The position numbers and the translations under genes are program-made. Shown here one piece after another: positions 1 through 6,451 of a stretch of 6,903 nucleotides of DNA (position 1 is the first letter of the stretch; the number at the start of each line of letters is the position of its first letter). Origin of the DNA: Kiritimatiellia bacterium (GTDB taxonomy: Bacteria; Verrucomicrobiota; Kiritimatiellia; SLAD01); contig SLLF01000214.1 in NCBI GenBank assembly GCA_007134175.1, positions 1 through 6,903 on the forward strand, read 5' to 3'. Below the pieces are notes generated by a model. That model worked only from the letters and a program-made list of their open reading frames with translations, made no database searches and had not been told where the DNA came from.

Positions 1-1
1 G

Positions 2-40
2 GAGATGTCTCGACGTCGCTTCGCTACGCTCGACATGACA
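2..40 (-). repeat. Dispersed 39-nt intergenic repeat, copy 1
   Basis: Read on the minus strand, this stretch begins TGTCAT, carries an AGCG-AGCG-AGCG core, then GTCGA, and ends ATCTC. It matches the plus-strand stretch at 6452-6490 at 31 of 39 positions by hand alignment, with no gaps. Repeats of this type (TGTCAT...GAGCG-AGCG...ATCTC) are a familiar intergenic class in many environmental bacterial genomes; that recognition is from memory. The copy touches the window edge, so its full length is unknown. Confidence 0.6.
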
Positions 41-100
41 ACATTTTACATTAATCCCGTTCTTGCCCACGAGCCAATCAGCGCCGCGCCGATAAAGGTC

Positions 101-113
101 CTCGACATGACAA
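101..113 (-). repeat. Partial copy of the 39-nt repeat
   Basis: The 13 bases ctcgacatgacaa are identical to positions 29-41, which cover one end of copy 1. The rest of the repeat is missing. This looks like a truncated or decayed second copy in the same orientation. Thirteen bases is short, so chance is not excluded. Confidence 0.35.
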
Positions 114-243
114 GGGATTAATTGATACGGGCAATAGCACAATTTAGATGCGTCTGCCCTGGATCGCGGCGCCAGGACGGTCAAGACGGGTCGCATCTGC
201 GATTTGGCACCTGTTTAGCCATGCCATAAGCTTTTGACCATAT

Positions 244-261
244 GCCGAGCTGGTGCTCGGC
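244..261. repeat. Palindromic unit, 7-bp stem with TGGT loop
   Basis: gccgagc (244-250) and gctcggc (255-261) are perfect reverse complements around the loop tggt. The inner 16 bases match 6517-6532 at 15 of 16 positions; the only difference is in the loop. This points to a repeat family rather than a terminator, because no T-run follows on either strand. Confidence 0.6.
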
Positions 262-273
262 GTTCTTGGGAGC

Positions 274-291
274 GCCAAGCCCCAGCTTGGC
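274..291. repeat. Palindromic unit, 7-bp stem with CCCA loop
   Basis: gccaagc (274-280) pairs perfectly with gcttggc (285-291) around ccca. It lies 12 bases from the palindrome at 244-261 and has the same geometry (7-bp stem, 4-nt loop), so the two form a tandem palindromic element similar in style to REP sequences. No U-tract follows. Confidence 0.55.
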
Positions 292-354
292 CACATGTTC
301 CGACAGCCCGAAAAATGCGTTGATCATCAATTCACAGATGCGCCGGTCAAAAAG

Positions 355-1185
355 TTAGAAGGGCGCGGCGGTTCCGATCCGGGTGTTGAGGGTGGCATCG
401 ACCAGGGTCCGCCCGTCACGTAATACCGGTGTGCGACGCGGTTTCCACAGGCGCCGCCGTGCCAGTGCGCTTAGCCGGTAGCCACGCGTGAAAAACAACA
501 GCCAATCCAACACGCGGGCGATGACGAAGAAGGGATACGCAACCGACTGGATCCATTGCCACCGCTGCCGGATCGAGTGGGCCTGCTGTTCCGTTGCGCC
601 TGATGCGGTGCCCGGGATGCCGAAGGCACCCAATGCCAGCCGCACCAGGGTCTCCACTCCCTCCGTGAAAAAACGTGAATAGGTGTGGGTTTCCTGCAGG
701 TCAAACCCGTCCTTCAGCAGGTCGAACAAGCCGCGTTCCGTGTAGCCGAGTCGCGCCCGCGAGTCGGAGCCCGGTTCCAGCCCGCACAAACGCCGCACGG
801 GCCGCCAAAAAGTCCAGCGCTTATGATGGTCGGAGTCAATATACAACATGCCGGCTGCTTTCAACACCCGATGCACATCGGCCATGAAGGCGTAAGCGTC
901 GGTGACCTGGGCCAGCTGGTCAATCAGCACCACCCAGTCGAAAGCGCCATCATCCTGAGGCAACGGCAGGTGATCGCCGGATTGGAAGGTCCACTCTCCG
1001 CCCCACGCCTCCATCTGCTGCCGCGCCGCCAAGGGCAGATCCCCCATGCAAAGCACGCGGTCCCCTGCCCCGCCCTCAACCAGCGCCTGCTGGATACGGC
1101 GCAGGCGGTGCTGCCATCCATAGCTGCACGGCAACGCCTCCTCGGCCACCCCGCCACTACCGGCGTCAATTTTTTCCTGTGTCAC
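355..1185 (-). CDS. Class I SAM-dependent methyltransferase-like protein (Methyltransf_11 type), degenerate
   Basis: With the GTG start at 1185 the product is 276 residues. The recognisable part is LPLPQDDGAFDWVVLIDQ (residues 73-90) followed by DVHRVLKAAGMLYID (103-117). This is the motif II/post-II pattern of type-11 methyltransferases, whose usual form is LPF.D..FD.V then RVLKPGG.L.I. The SAM-binding loop is abnormal: DRVLCMGDLP (42-51) stands where VLDLGCGTG is expected, so the glycine-rich motif is largely lost. A hydrophobic stretch at about 212-233 may associate with membrane, and a basic segment follows (RRRLWKPRR, 243-251). It is not a Dam-type DNA methylase, as no DPPY-like motif is seen. 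The gene follows mutL by 79 bp. The start was chosen because GGAGG precedes the GTG and the upstream in-frame codons look poorly coding. An ATG at 1296, overlapping mutL by 32 bp and lacking an SD, would give 314 residues. Substrate unknown; activity uncertain. Confidence 0.75.
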   Translation of the reverse strand: MTQEKIDAGSGGVAEEALPCSYGWQHRLRRIQQALVEGGAGDRVLCMGDLPLAARQQMEAWGGEWTFQSGDHLPLPQDDGAFDWVVLIDQLAQVTDAYAFMADVHRVLKAAGMLYIDSDHHKRWTFWRPVRRLCGLEPGSDSRARLGYTERGLFDLLKDGFDLQETHTYSRFFTEGVETLVRLALGAFGIPGTASGATEQQAHSIRQRWQWIQSVAYPFFVIARVLDWLLFFTRGYRLSALARRRLWKPRRTPVLRDGRTLVDATLNTRIGTAAPF

Positions 1186-1197
1186 CTTAACCCTTAA

Positions 1198-1202
1198 CCT
1201 CC
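1198..1202 (-). promoter_or_regulatory. Shine-Dalgarno site deciding the GTG start of the methyltransferase-like gene
   Basis: The minus strand reads GGAGG here, 12 nt before the GTG at 1183-1185; a second weak AAGG touches the GTG. The spacing is longer than ideal. The alternative ATG at 1294-1296 has no purine-rich site ahead of it, and the codons between (several AGG and TTA) are unlike the neighbouring genes. Confidence 0.5.
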
Positions 1203-1264
1203 GCAAATGATCGCCGCCCAGCCGGACAACGTCACTGTCCCTATACGGAGAATAAGCCCACGGG

Positions 1265-3073
1265 TCAAGCGCGGCCGAATTTGCGATCCAATTCATCAAA
1301 GCCCATGAAGATGAGTGTGGGGCGGCCGTGGGGACAGGTATACGGCATTTCCGCTCCGGCCAAATCCACGACCAATTGCTCAATCTCGCGGACGGTCAGT
1401 TTGTCGCGCGCCTTGACGGCGGCCCGGCAGGCGGCCTTGGCGATCCGTTCCTCGGCCCAGCGTTCCGTGCCACCGCGCTCGCCGCTTTGTTCCAGGGTTT
1501 GGGCAATGGCCGGCAACACCTGGGCCGCAGCAACCGGCCCCAGGCAATCCGGAAGCGCGTCGATGATGAAATGGTCACCGCCAAAATCGGACAAACCGAA
1601 CCCCATGGCTTCGAGTTGAGGCAGTTGCTTCCGGATCAGGGCGGCCGCCTGCGGGGGCAATGCTACAGTTTCGGGCGCGAGCAGTCCTTGGCTCTTCACC
1701 TTGCGATCAACCATCAACCGCATGAACCGCTCGAACAACAGTCGTTCATGCGCCGCATGCGGATCCATCAGCACCAGCCCGTCCTCTGTTTCCAGTACCA
1801 CATACAGCCCCCCCACCTGCCCCAACACCCGGCACCAGGACCAAGGACTTCCCTCCGGCCTGGTGCCTTGTCCGGCAGCATCAGACGTGGCCGATGTGTC
1901 CGCCGTGGTTTTCTCCCCCGCGCCGCCACCGGTGATGGGTTCGGGGGCCAAGCGCGGATAGTTGAACATGGGCAGGGTGGGCAAATCCTCAATGCGCAAT
2001 TGCAATCCCGGTGCCGCTCGACCACCCGTTTCCTGTTCGCGACGCGCGACCGGCGGCCCCGAGGCCTCACCGGTGGTCAGTACGCCGCGCAGCGCGGTAA
2101 TCAATCCGTCACGCACCACGTCGGGCCGCCGAAAACGAACTTCCTTCTTGGTCGGATGCACGTTGACATCCACCCGATCCGGTGGCAGGGAAATAAAAAG
2201 GAAGACGGCCGGGAAACGGCCCTTGGGAACCAAGGTGTGATAGGCCTCGTTCAATGCGTAGCCGATCAGCGGTGCGGATGCGGGCCGTTGGTTGATGAAG
2301 ATGAATTGCTCCGACCGGTCCGCTCGTTGCAGGTGCGGTCGACCGGCATACCCCTCAATCTGCAGCTCCTCTCCGGCCCATGCCACCGGCCGCAGGTGCT
2401 CGACGTAATCGCGCCCGAAAATCTCGCCCAACCGCTCCAGCAGGGGCGCATCGCCGGCGAGCTGATAGACCATGCGATCATCCACCATCAACGACATACC
2501 GATGGCCGGGTGCGCCAGGGCATAGACCAGGAAGGTCTGGCGTACATGCGTCAATTCGGTCGCGTCCGCCCGCAGAAACTTGCGGCGCGCCGGCACATTA
2601 AAGAACAAGTTGCGCACTTGAAAAGTCGTACCCGGCGGGCAACCCGTCTCTTTGACTTCCGTGATTTTACCACCGGTAATGTGCAACTCCGTTCCGTCCA
2701 ACTGATCCGCCGGCCGGGTGATCAATGTAAAGCGCGCCACCGAGGCGATGGCGGCCAGGGCCTCACCGCGGAAGCCGAGCGTGGTGACGGCTTCGATATC
2801 ATCCACATCCCGGATCTTGCTGGTGGCATGACGTTCCACCGCGAGTAAGGCGTTGTCGCGATCCATGCCGGTCCCATCGTCGGTCACCTGGATCAACCGT
2901 TTGCCGCCAGCCACAATTTTGACGTCGATATGGCGAGCCCCGGCATCGAGGGCGTTCTCCATCAGTTCCTTAAGGACGGAGGCCGGGCGGTCGACCACTT
3001 CGCCGGCGGCAATTTTATTGGCGACGTGGTCGGACAGGACCTGAATACGTGGTTGTGAACGGGATGACGACAT
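1265..3073 (-). CDS. mutL: DNA mismatch repair protein MutL, endonuclease type
   Basis: 602 residues, a normal full length. The N-terminal GHKL ATPase has IAAGEVVDRPASVLKELMEN (21-40) with the presumed catalytic E36 and Mg-binding N40, DDGTGM (65-70) and the ATP-lid motif TLGFRGEAL (98-106). The transducer region carries VDVNVHPTKKEVRF (301-314). A Pro/Gly/Thr-rich linker spans about 335-410. The C-terminal dimerisation domain carries DPHAAHERLLFE (437-448), a form of the DQHA(x)2E(x)4E metal motif with Pro replacing Gln, plus ACR (548-550), CPHGRP (580-585) and a terminal FGR (599-601). These are the conserved motifs of nicking MutL proteins, so it should couple MutS mismatch recognition to strand incision without MutH. 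The start is ATG 3073; no SD precedes it, and about eight residues come before the usual IQVL start. It lies 58 bp after the TPR gene and may be co-transcribed with it. Confidence 0.97.
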   Translation of the reverse strand: MSSSRSQPRIQVLSDHVANKIAAGEVVDRPASVLKELMENALDAGARHIDVKIVAGGKRLIQVTDDGTGMDRDNALLAVERHATSKIRDVDDIEAVTTLGFRGEALAAIASVARFTLITRPADQLDGTELHITGGKITEVKETGCPPGTTFQVRNLFFNVPARRKFLRADATELTHVRQTFLVYALAHPAIGMSLMVDDRMVYQLAGDAPLLERLGEIFGRDYVEHLRPVAWAGEELQIEGYAGRPHLQRADRSEQFIFINQRPASAPLIGYALNEAYHTLVPKGRFPAVFLFISLPPDRVDVNVHPTKKEVRFRRPDVVRDGLITALRGVLTTGEASGPPVARREQETGGRAAPGLQLRIEDLPTLPMFNYPRLAPEPITGGGAGEKTTADTSATSDAAGQGTRPEGSPWSWCRVLGQVGGLYVVLETEDGLVLMDPHAAHERLLFERFMRLMVDRKVKSQGLLAPETVALPPQAAALIRKQLPQLEAMGFGLSDFGGDHFIIDALPDCLGPVAAAQVLPAIAQTLEQSGERGGTERWAEERIAKAACRAAVKARDKLTVREIEQLVVDLAGAEMPYTCPHGRPTLIFMGFDELDRKFGRA

Positions 3074-3131
3074 ACGACAGGAGGGTAGCGCAGAGCTGCC
3101 CGGTGCTCAACCGCAATCCCATCGTCGGTCT

Positions 3132-4085
3132 TCAAGGCTCCAACTCGGGGAACACATGCCGGTAGCGTTCCAAACGGGCGGCCGCAGCTGAAGCTCCTTC
3201 GGTTTCCCTGGTGAGCAAGTAATCCATCCGGGCAGCGGTCAAGGCATCGTTTTCGTGATAACGGCCCCAGCCACCGGAACCGAACCCGTCGTCATCCACA
3301 TCGTCCGGCCGTTGCGCCAAGGCCAGCGCGGCCGCTCGCCTGAAATCGTCGCGGGCTAGTTTCCACAACGTGTTGGCGACGGCCAGACCGTCTTCGTTGT
3401 CACGCGCCGCCGCCCGCGCTTCGCGCAAACGCAGCAGGCCCAACGAGACGTACAACTGGAAGGCATCGGGGTTGTGTTGCAATCCTTCCGTGATGAAGCC
3501 GAGCGCCGCTTCGCGATCCACCTGCGCCAACCAGAACGCTCCCGCCACATAGCCGCGCACATACTGTGGGTCCACCTGGGTCATGACCCGGAACCAAGGC
3601 AGTAACTCGCGCCCATCGGTATGAATGTGGGCGCGACGAGGATCACGCCACGGCCGGACCTCCCGGTGCAGCGTGCCGATCCAACCGCGGAAATCCCGGT
3701 GCGGGGGCGGAATAATGGTGGGCACACCGGCGTGCTCCTCCTCGTCGTCCCCCGGCATGCCGAGTTCAAGCTGGTGTGCATCCACGTCGTCCGCCAAATC
3801 TTCAGCGGTCAATGCAGATTCGCTGTGATGCGGCAGGTAGCCGACACCGCCATGCAGGTAGCGTTCAGTCTTGATGAACATGATGTCGCTGATTGAAGTG
3901 CGGAATTCCCCCAGCATGGCGGCCAGCGCGCTACTGTTGCGCCGGATGCGCTCTTCCTCGTCCCGCACGCGCCCGCCGGCATAGTCTGCAGGATCAATGC
4001 GGGCGCTGCCGATACCGGCCACAAGCCAGGCCACCCAGACCGCCAACGGCCACCATCTGCGCGAACGTGGGCGCGGTGTGGTCAT
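3132..4085 (-). CDS. Membrane-anchored TPR-like protein of the ABC exporter operon
   Basis: 317 residues. A basic N-terminus (PRPRSRRWW) is followed by one hydrophobic segment (about 13-28, no lipobox cysteine), so it is probably an N-terminally anchored protein with its body outside the inner membrane. Residues 58-80 (LGEFRTSISDIMFIKTERYLHGG) form a likely helical block. A His/acid-rich, Pro-containing stretch follows (86-131, with HH at 86-87, DDEEEH at 113-118 and PPPH at 126-129). Residues 161-222 read like two TPR-type helix pairs (LLPWFRVMTQVDPQYVRGYVA, then ALGFITEGLQHNPDAFQLYV). An Asp-rich turn lies at 261-266, and the C-terminus is helical. Its ATG overlaps the stop of the upstream permease in an ATGA, with GGAGG 5 nt ahead, so translation is coupled to the transporter and it probably serves it. 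I do not recognise a named family; function unknown. The in-frame ATG at 4151 would lie inside the permease gene and has been rejected as the start. Confidence 0.85.
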   Translation of the reverse strand: MTTPRPRSRRWWPLAVWVAWLVAGIGSARIDPADYAGGRVRDEEERIRRNSSALAAMLGEFRTSISDIMFIKTERYLHGGVGYLPHHSESALTAEDLADDVDAHQLELGMPGDDEEEHAGVPTIIPPPHRDFRGWIGTLHREVRPWRDPRRAHIHTDGRELLPWFRVMTQVDPQYVRGYVAGAFWLAQVDREAALGFITEGLQHNPDAFQLYVSLGLLRLREARAAARDNEDGLAVANTLWKLARDDFRRAAALALAQRPDDVDDDGFGSGGWGRYHENDALTAARMDYLLTRETEGASAAAARLERYRHVFPELEP

Positions 4086-4819
4086 AACGGCCTCCGCTCG
4101 AAACGAAGCATGGCTTGCCCCAGCAGCGCTGCCGTCCACAATAGGGTCCACGTCGCCAGTGCGGCAAATTCAACGCTGGACAAAGGCCCGATCCCATCCG
4201 TGTAACGCAACACCAAATTCAATCGCATGGGATTCGGTATCCAGACCAGCACCGGCCAGCGCGTAGCCCAGCGTACGATATAGTCGGTGCCGAACACCAC
4301 CAGCAAGGCGACCGTCACTGCCAATGCCCGCGGCAGGTATACGGAGGTCAATATCGCAATGGCGGCGGTCAGCATCAGGGCGGGCGGTTGCAGGACCAAC
4401 AACTGCACCAGGGTCCTTGAATCATAGCATTCCAGGCGCGGCACCAGCCACCAGACCGGCAGCACGAACAGATAGAAAAACCCGGTACCCACCACGGCCG
4501 CTGCCGCCCATTTCGCTCCAACCATCACGTGACGGGCAATCGGGCGAGCCAGCAGGGGATAGAGGGTGCGCTGCTCCATTTCCTGCGGCAATTGGCGCGC
4601 CGCCACCAGCAGTGTGACCAGATGGGCAGCCATTACTGTCAGCGTCAACCCCAGATTCAACAGCAACGTGCCGGCCGCCGGCCGCTCCAGCCCCACTACG
4701 CGGGCCGCCAGCAACAAGGCCAGCATCGCCCCCATCAAAATCAATACCACGCCCATCTCGCGCCGGCGCACCGCTTCCAGCAGCGTGGCACGGATGATCG
4801 GCCCCATACCCCGCCTCAT
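4082..4819 (-). CDS. ABC-2 type transporter permease, second subunit
   Basis: 245 residues, with about six hydrophobic segments (near 22-42, 53-75, 101-127, 136-160, 165-180 and 218-236). The cytoplasmic N-terminus ATLLEAVRRREM and the motif RQLPQEMEQRTLYPLLARP (75-93) are typical of ABC-2 permeases of the NosY-like group, where the E.RT..LLARP element faces the ATPase. It is a paralogue of the upstream permease: the 75-93 motif is at the same residue numbers in both, with 16 of 19 identical. The rest has diverged, so the two probably form a heterodimeric channel. The start ATG (4817-4819) lies in an ATGA overlap with the upstream stop and has GGAGG 5 nt before it. An open frame extends upstream to 5224, but that part is antiphase to the first permease. 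Substrate unknown. Confidence 0.9.
   Translation of the reverse strand: MRRGMGPIIRATLLEAVRRREMGVVLILMGAMLALLLAARVVGLERPAAGTLLLNLGLTLTVMAAHLVTLLVAARQLPQEMEQRTLYPLLARPIARHVMVGAKWAAAAVVGTGFFYLFVLPVWWLVPRLECYDSRTLVQLLVLQPPALMLTAAIAILTSVYLPRALAVTVALLVVFGTDYIVRWATRWPVLVWIPNPMRLNLVLRYTDGIGPLSSVEFAALATWTLLWTAALLGQAMLRFERRPL
4091..4095 (-). promoter_or_regulatory. Embedded Shine-Dalgarno for the TPR gene
   Basis: The minus strand reads CGGAGGCCGTTATGA at 4082-4096. GGAGG sits inside the Arg-Arg codons of the permease C-terminus, 5 nt before the ATG (4083-4085) that overlaps the permease TGA. This is an ideal layout for termination-reinitiation coupling. Confidence 0.75.
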
Positions 4820-5601
4820 AACGGCCTCCGGCGAAACAGGGCATAGGCGCCCCACCCGTACAGACCACTGTAGACCATGGCGTAGCCGGTCAAGGCCGCC
4901 ATAACCGGCCACGACAACGGCGACCATATTTCGCTGTGCAGCACCTTGCCGGACAGATCGAACAAGACAAATTGCGGGAGTGCATAGGTCGCCGTATAGA
5001 GCAGCAGGCGGCCGGCCGCGTTGGTCAATTCGTAAAGGGTCAACGCCACTTGCCCGATCAGCCCGGAAGCGAAATACAGCAACAAGCCCAGCGTCAGGGC
5101 GGCATCGGGCGAGAAAAGAAGCGACAATAGAAATGCGCCGCTGGTCAGCAATCCCATCTGCAAAACCTGCAGATAGATATGCTGGCCTAATAAGCGCCAC
5201 GCCAAGTCCCCTTCCAAGTACCACATGCCGGGCACATAAATCAGCATGAACAGCGCATAGCAGAAGAGGGCGGCCCCCAGCACACCGAGCCCCTTGCCCA
5301 GTACAAAGAGGCCGCGCGGTAGCGGCCGCGCCAGCAACGGGTAAATCGTCCGCTGCTCGAATTCGCGCGGCAACTGGCGCACGGCCAACAAGACAACGGC
5401 CAGGGCGGTAAAGGTGCCCATCAACCGCAAAGCCGTTTCCCGGTAGAATTTGACCAAGCCGCCCAAGCCGAAAAAGTCAACGGACGTAGCCAGCCCGATC
5501 AGTAATAGGCAGGCCGCCACCAATAGATAGATCTCTTTGCGCCGGATGGCCTCCAGCATCACGCTGCGCGCGATGACCCATAAGGCGCGCCCGCGCTTCA
5601 T
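4816..5601 (-). CDS. ABC-2 type transporter permease, first subunit
   Basis: 261 residues, with hydrophobic segments near 25-47, 58-75, 99-128, 143-163, 167-189 and 231-256. The N-terminus ARSVMLEAIRRKEIYLL and the motif RQLPREFEQRTIYPLLARP (75-93) place it with ABC-2 permeases that pair with Nat/CcmA-like ATPases. It ends RRRPL, and its downstream partner ends ERRPL, encoded by the same terminal bases. The start ATG (5599-5601) overlaps the ATPase stop as ATGA, with a GGGGG run 9 nt upstream as a weak SD. An in-frame ATG at 5697 lies within the ATPase gene and adds 32 residues of unlikely sequence, so it was rejected. It should form the membrane pore together with the second permease. Confidence 0.9.
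   Translation of the reverse strand: MKRGRALWVIARSVMLEAIRRKEIYLLVAACLLLIGLATSVDFFGLGGLVKFYRETALRLMGTFTALAVVLLAVRQLPREFEQRTIYPLLARPLPRGLFVLGKGLGVLGAALFCYALFMLIYVPGMWYLEGDLAWRLLGQHIYLQVLQMGLLTSGAFLLSLLFSPDAALTLGLLLYFASGLIGQVALTLYELTNAAGRLLLYTATYALPQFVLFDLSGKVLHSEIWSPLSWPVMAALTGYAMVYSGLYGWGAYALFRRRPL
4825..4829 (-). promoter_or_regulatory. Embedded Shine-Dalgarno for the second permease
   Basis: GGAGG on the minus strand, 5 nt before the ATG at 4817-4819, within the last codons of the first permease. The surrounding 15 bases (4816-4830) are identical to those at 4082-4096. Confidence 0.75.
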
Positions 5602-6341
5602 GTAGCCGCGCCCCCGCGTACGGTGGAGATGAAAAAGGACTCCAAACTTTGTTTCCGGCCGACCGCCTGTAGTTCCGCCTGTGTCACTTCGTGGCACAAG
5701 CGGCCTTGGTCGATCATGATCACCCGGTTGCAGAGCGATTCCACCTCCGACAACTCGTGCGAGCTGAAAAAGATGGTTCGTCCGGCCTTACGCAATTCCT
5801 GCAACAGCGCACGCAAATCGTGCCGGCCCAGCGGGTCCAGCCCAGCCGATACCTCATCGAGAATCAACAGTTTGGGCTCCGCAATCAACGCTTGGGCGAT
5901 GCCCAGGCGTTGCTGCATCCCCTTTGAGAAGGTGCGCAGCAGCTCTCGTTCGCGCCCACCTAACCCCACCTGCTCAAGCACGATGGGAATGCGGCGTCTC
6001 AGGTCGGCTCGGGTCAAGCCGGAGAGCGATCCGTACAGCGTCAGCAATTCGCCGGCACGCATAAAAGGGTAGTAGAGGGCCACTTCCGGCAAATAGCCTA
6101 CGTGGCGCCGTCCTTCCGGATCGCCCGACGGCGCCCCGTATAAGCGGGTCTCCCCCTGCTCCGGGAAAATGAAGCCCATCAAGGCCTTGATGGTGGTCGA
6201 TTTTCCGGCCCCGTTGGCGCCGATGAAGCCGACACATTCCCCCTCGGCCACCGTGAAACTGACCTCCTGCACCGCTCGCACCCGTTTGGCGCCACGCCCG
6301 TAACTAACGGTCAAGCCCTCCACCTGAATCGGTATACTCAT
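5598..6341 (-). CDS. ABC transporter ATP-binding protein (ABC-2 exporter, CcmA/Nat-like)
   Basis: 247 residues, a single nucleotide-binding domain. Walker A is GANGAGKST (41-49). The Q-loop position is VGYLPE (81-86), with Glu in place of Gln as is common in this subfamily. The signature is FSKGMQQRLGIAQAL (138-152), Walker B LLILDEVSAGLDP (158-170) with D162 and catalytic E163, and the switch histidine H195 is in SSHELSEVE. The C-terminal LESFF (233-237) resembles the usual LE.VF.. tail. It hydrolyses ATP on the cytoplasmic face to power the two permeases encoded directly downstream, with an ATGA overlap to the first. It is the first gene of the block. No SD precedes its ATG, and a possible promoter ends only 8 nt upstream, so a leaderless mRNA is conceivable. 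Confidence 0.96.
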   Translation of the reverse strand: MSIPIQVEGLTVSYGRGAKRVRAVQEVSFTVAEGECVGFIGANGAGKSTTIKALMGFIFPEQGETRLYGAPSGDPEGRRHVGYLPEVALYYPFMRAGELLTLYGSLSGLTRADLRRRIPIVLEQVGLGGRERELLRTFSKGMQQRLGIAQALIAEPKLLILDEVSAGLDPLGRHDLRALLQELRKAGRTIFFSSHELSEVESLCNRVIMIDQGRLCHEVTQAELQAVGRKQSLESFFISTVRGGAAT

Positions 6342-6349
6342 GCGAACCA

Positions 6350-6376
6350 GTTATCACTACAGCGCAACGCCGTCAA
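6350..6376 (-). promoter_or_regulatory. Possible promoter of the ABC operon
   Basis: On the minus strand TTGACG (6371-6376, 5 of 6 to the -35 consensus) is followed after 15 bp by GATAAC (6350-6355, 4 of 6 to TATAAT). The spacer is short, so the match is weak. If used, transcription would begin at or within a few bases of the ATG at 6341, consistent with the absent SD. Confidence 0.3.
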
Positions 6377-6451
6377 GTGGTGTGCGCCATTTACCCGATC
6401 AATCGAATGTCCGGAACCGCTAATGGACGCCGATAAACGCGAATGTGCGCC

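Larger units (their letters stand above)
1..354. other. Gene-free region downstream of the methyltransferase-like gene
   Basis: No convincing gene lies here. It holds a 39-nt dispersed repeat copy at the very edge, a 13-nt fragment of the same repeat (101-113), a 9-nt inverted repeat (attaatccc at 50-58, gggattaat at 114-122) and two adjacent perfect palindromes (244-261 and 274-291). Neither palindrome is followed by a T-run in the direction of transcription, so no classical intrinsic terminator is visible. A 48-codon minus-strand open frame (181-327) runs through both palindromes. It has no ribosome-binding site, and I treat it as doubtful. Confidence 0.6.

Noticed and set aside
50..122. 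9-nt inverted repeat (50-58 / 114-122) as an attachment site or operator
   Set aside because: It is short, with a 55-nt gap and no integrase or regulator nearby; chance is likely.
244..291. Intrinsic terminator for the methyltransferase-like gene
   Set aside because: The stems are good, but no T-run follows on the minus strand, and the same palindrome recurs at 6516-6533, which indicates a repeat family.
355..1185. DNA adenine methylase partnering with MutL
   Set aside because: No DPPY-type motif or target-recognition domain is visible; the motifs fit a small-molecule or lipid type-11 methyltransferase.
685..1197. 170-codon plus-strand open frame
   Set aside because: It lies antisense to the methyltransferase-like gene and shows no domain or SD.
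1328..2848. 506-codon plus-strand open frame antisense to mutL
   Set aside because: It mirrors mutL, whose motifs are intact on the other strand. The translated protein is rich in Arg, Gln and Gly without any domain, as expected for an antisense frame in GC-rich coding DNA.
4820..5224. N-terminal extension of the second permease
   Set aside because: It would overlap the first permease in another frame. The ATGA start with an SD at 4819 is clearly better.
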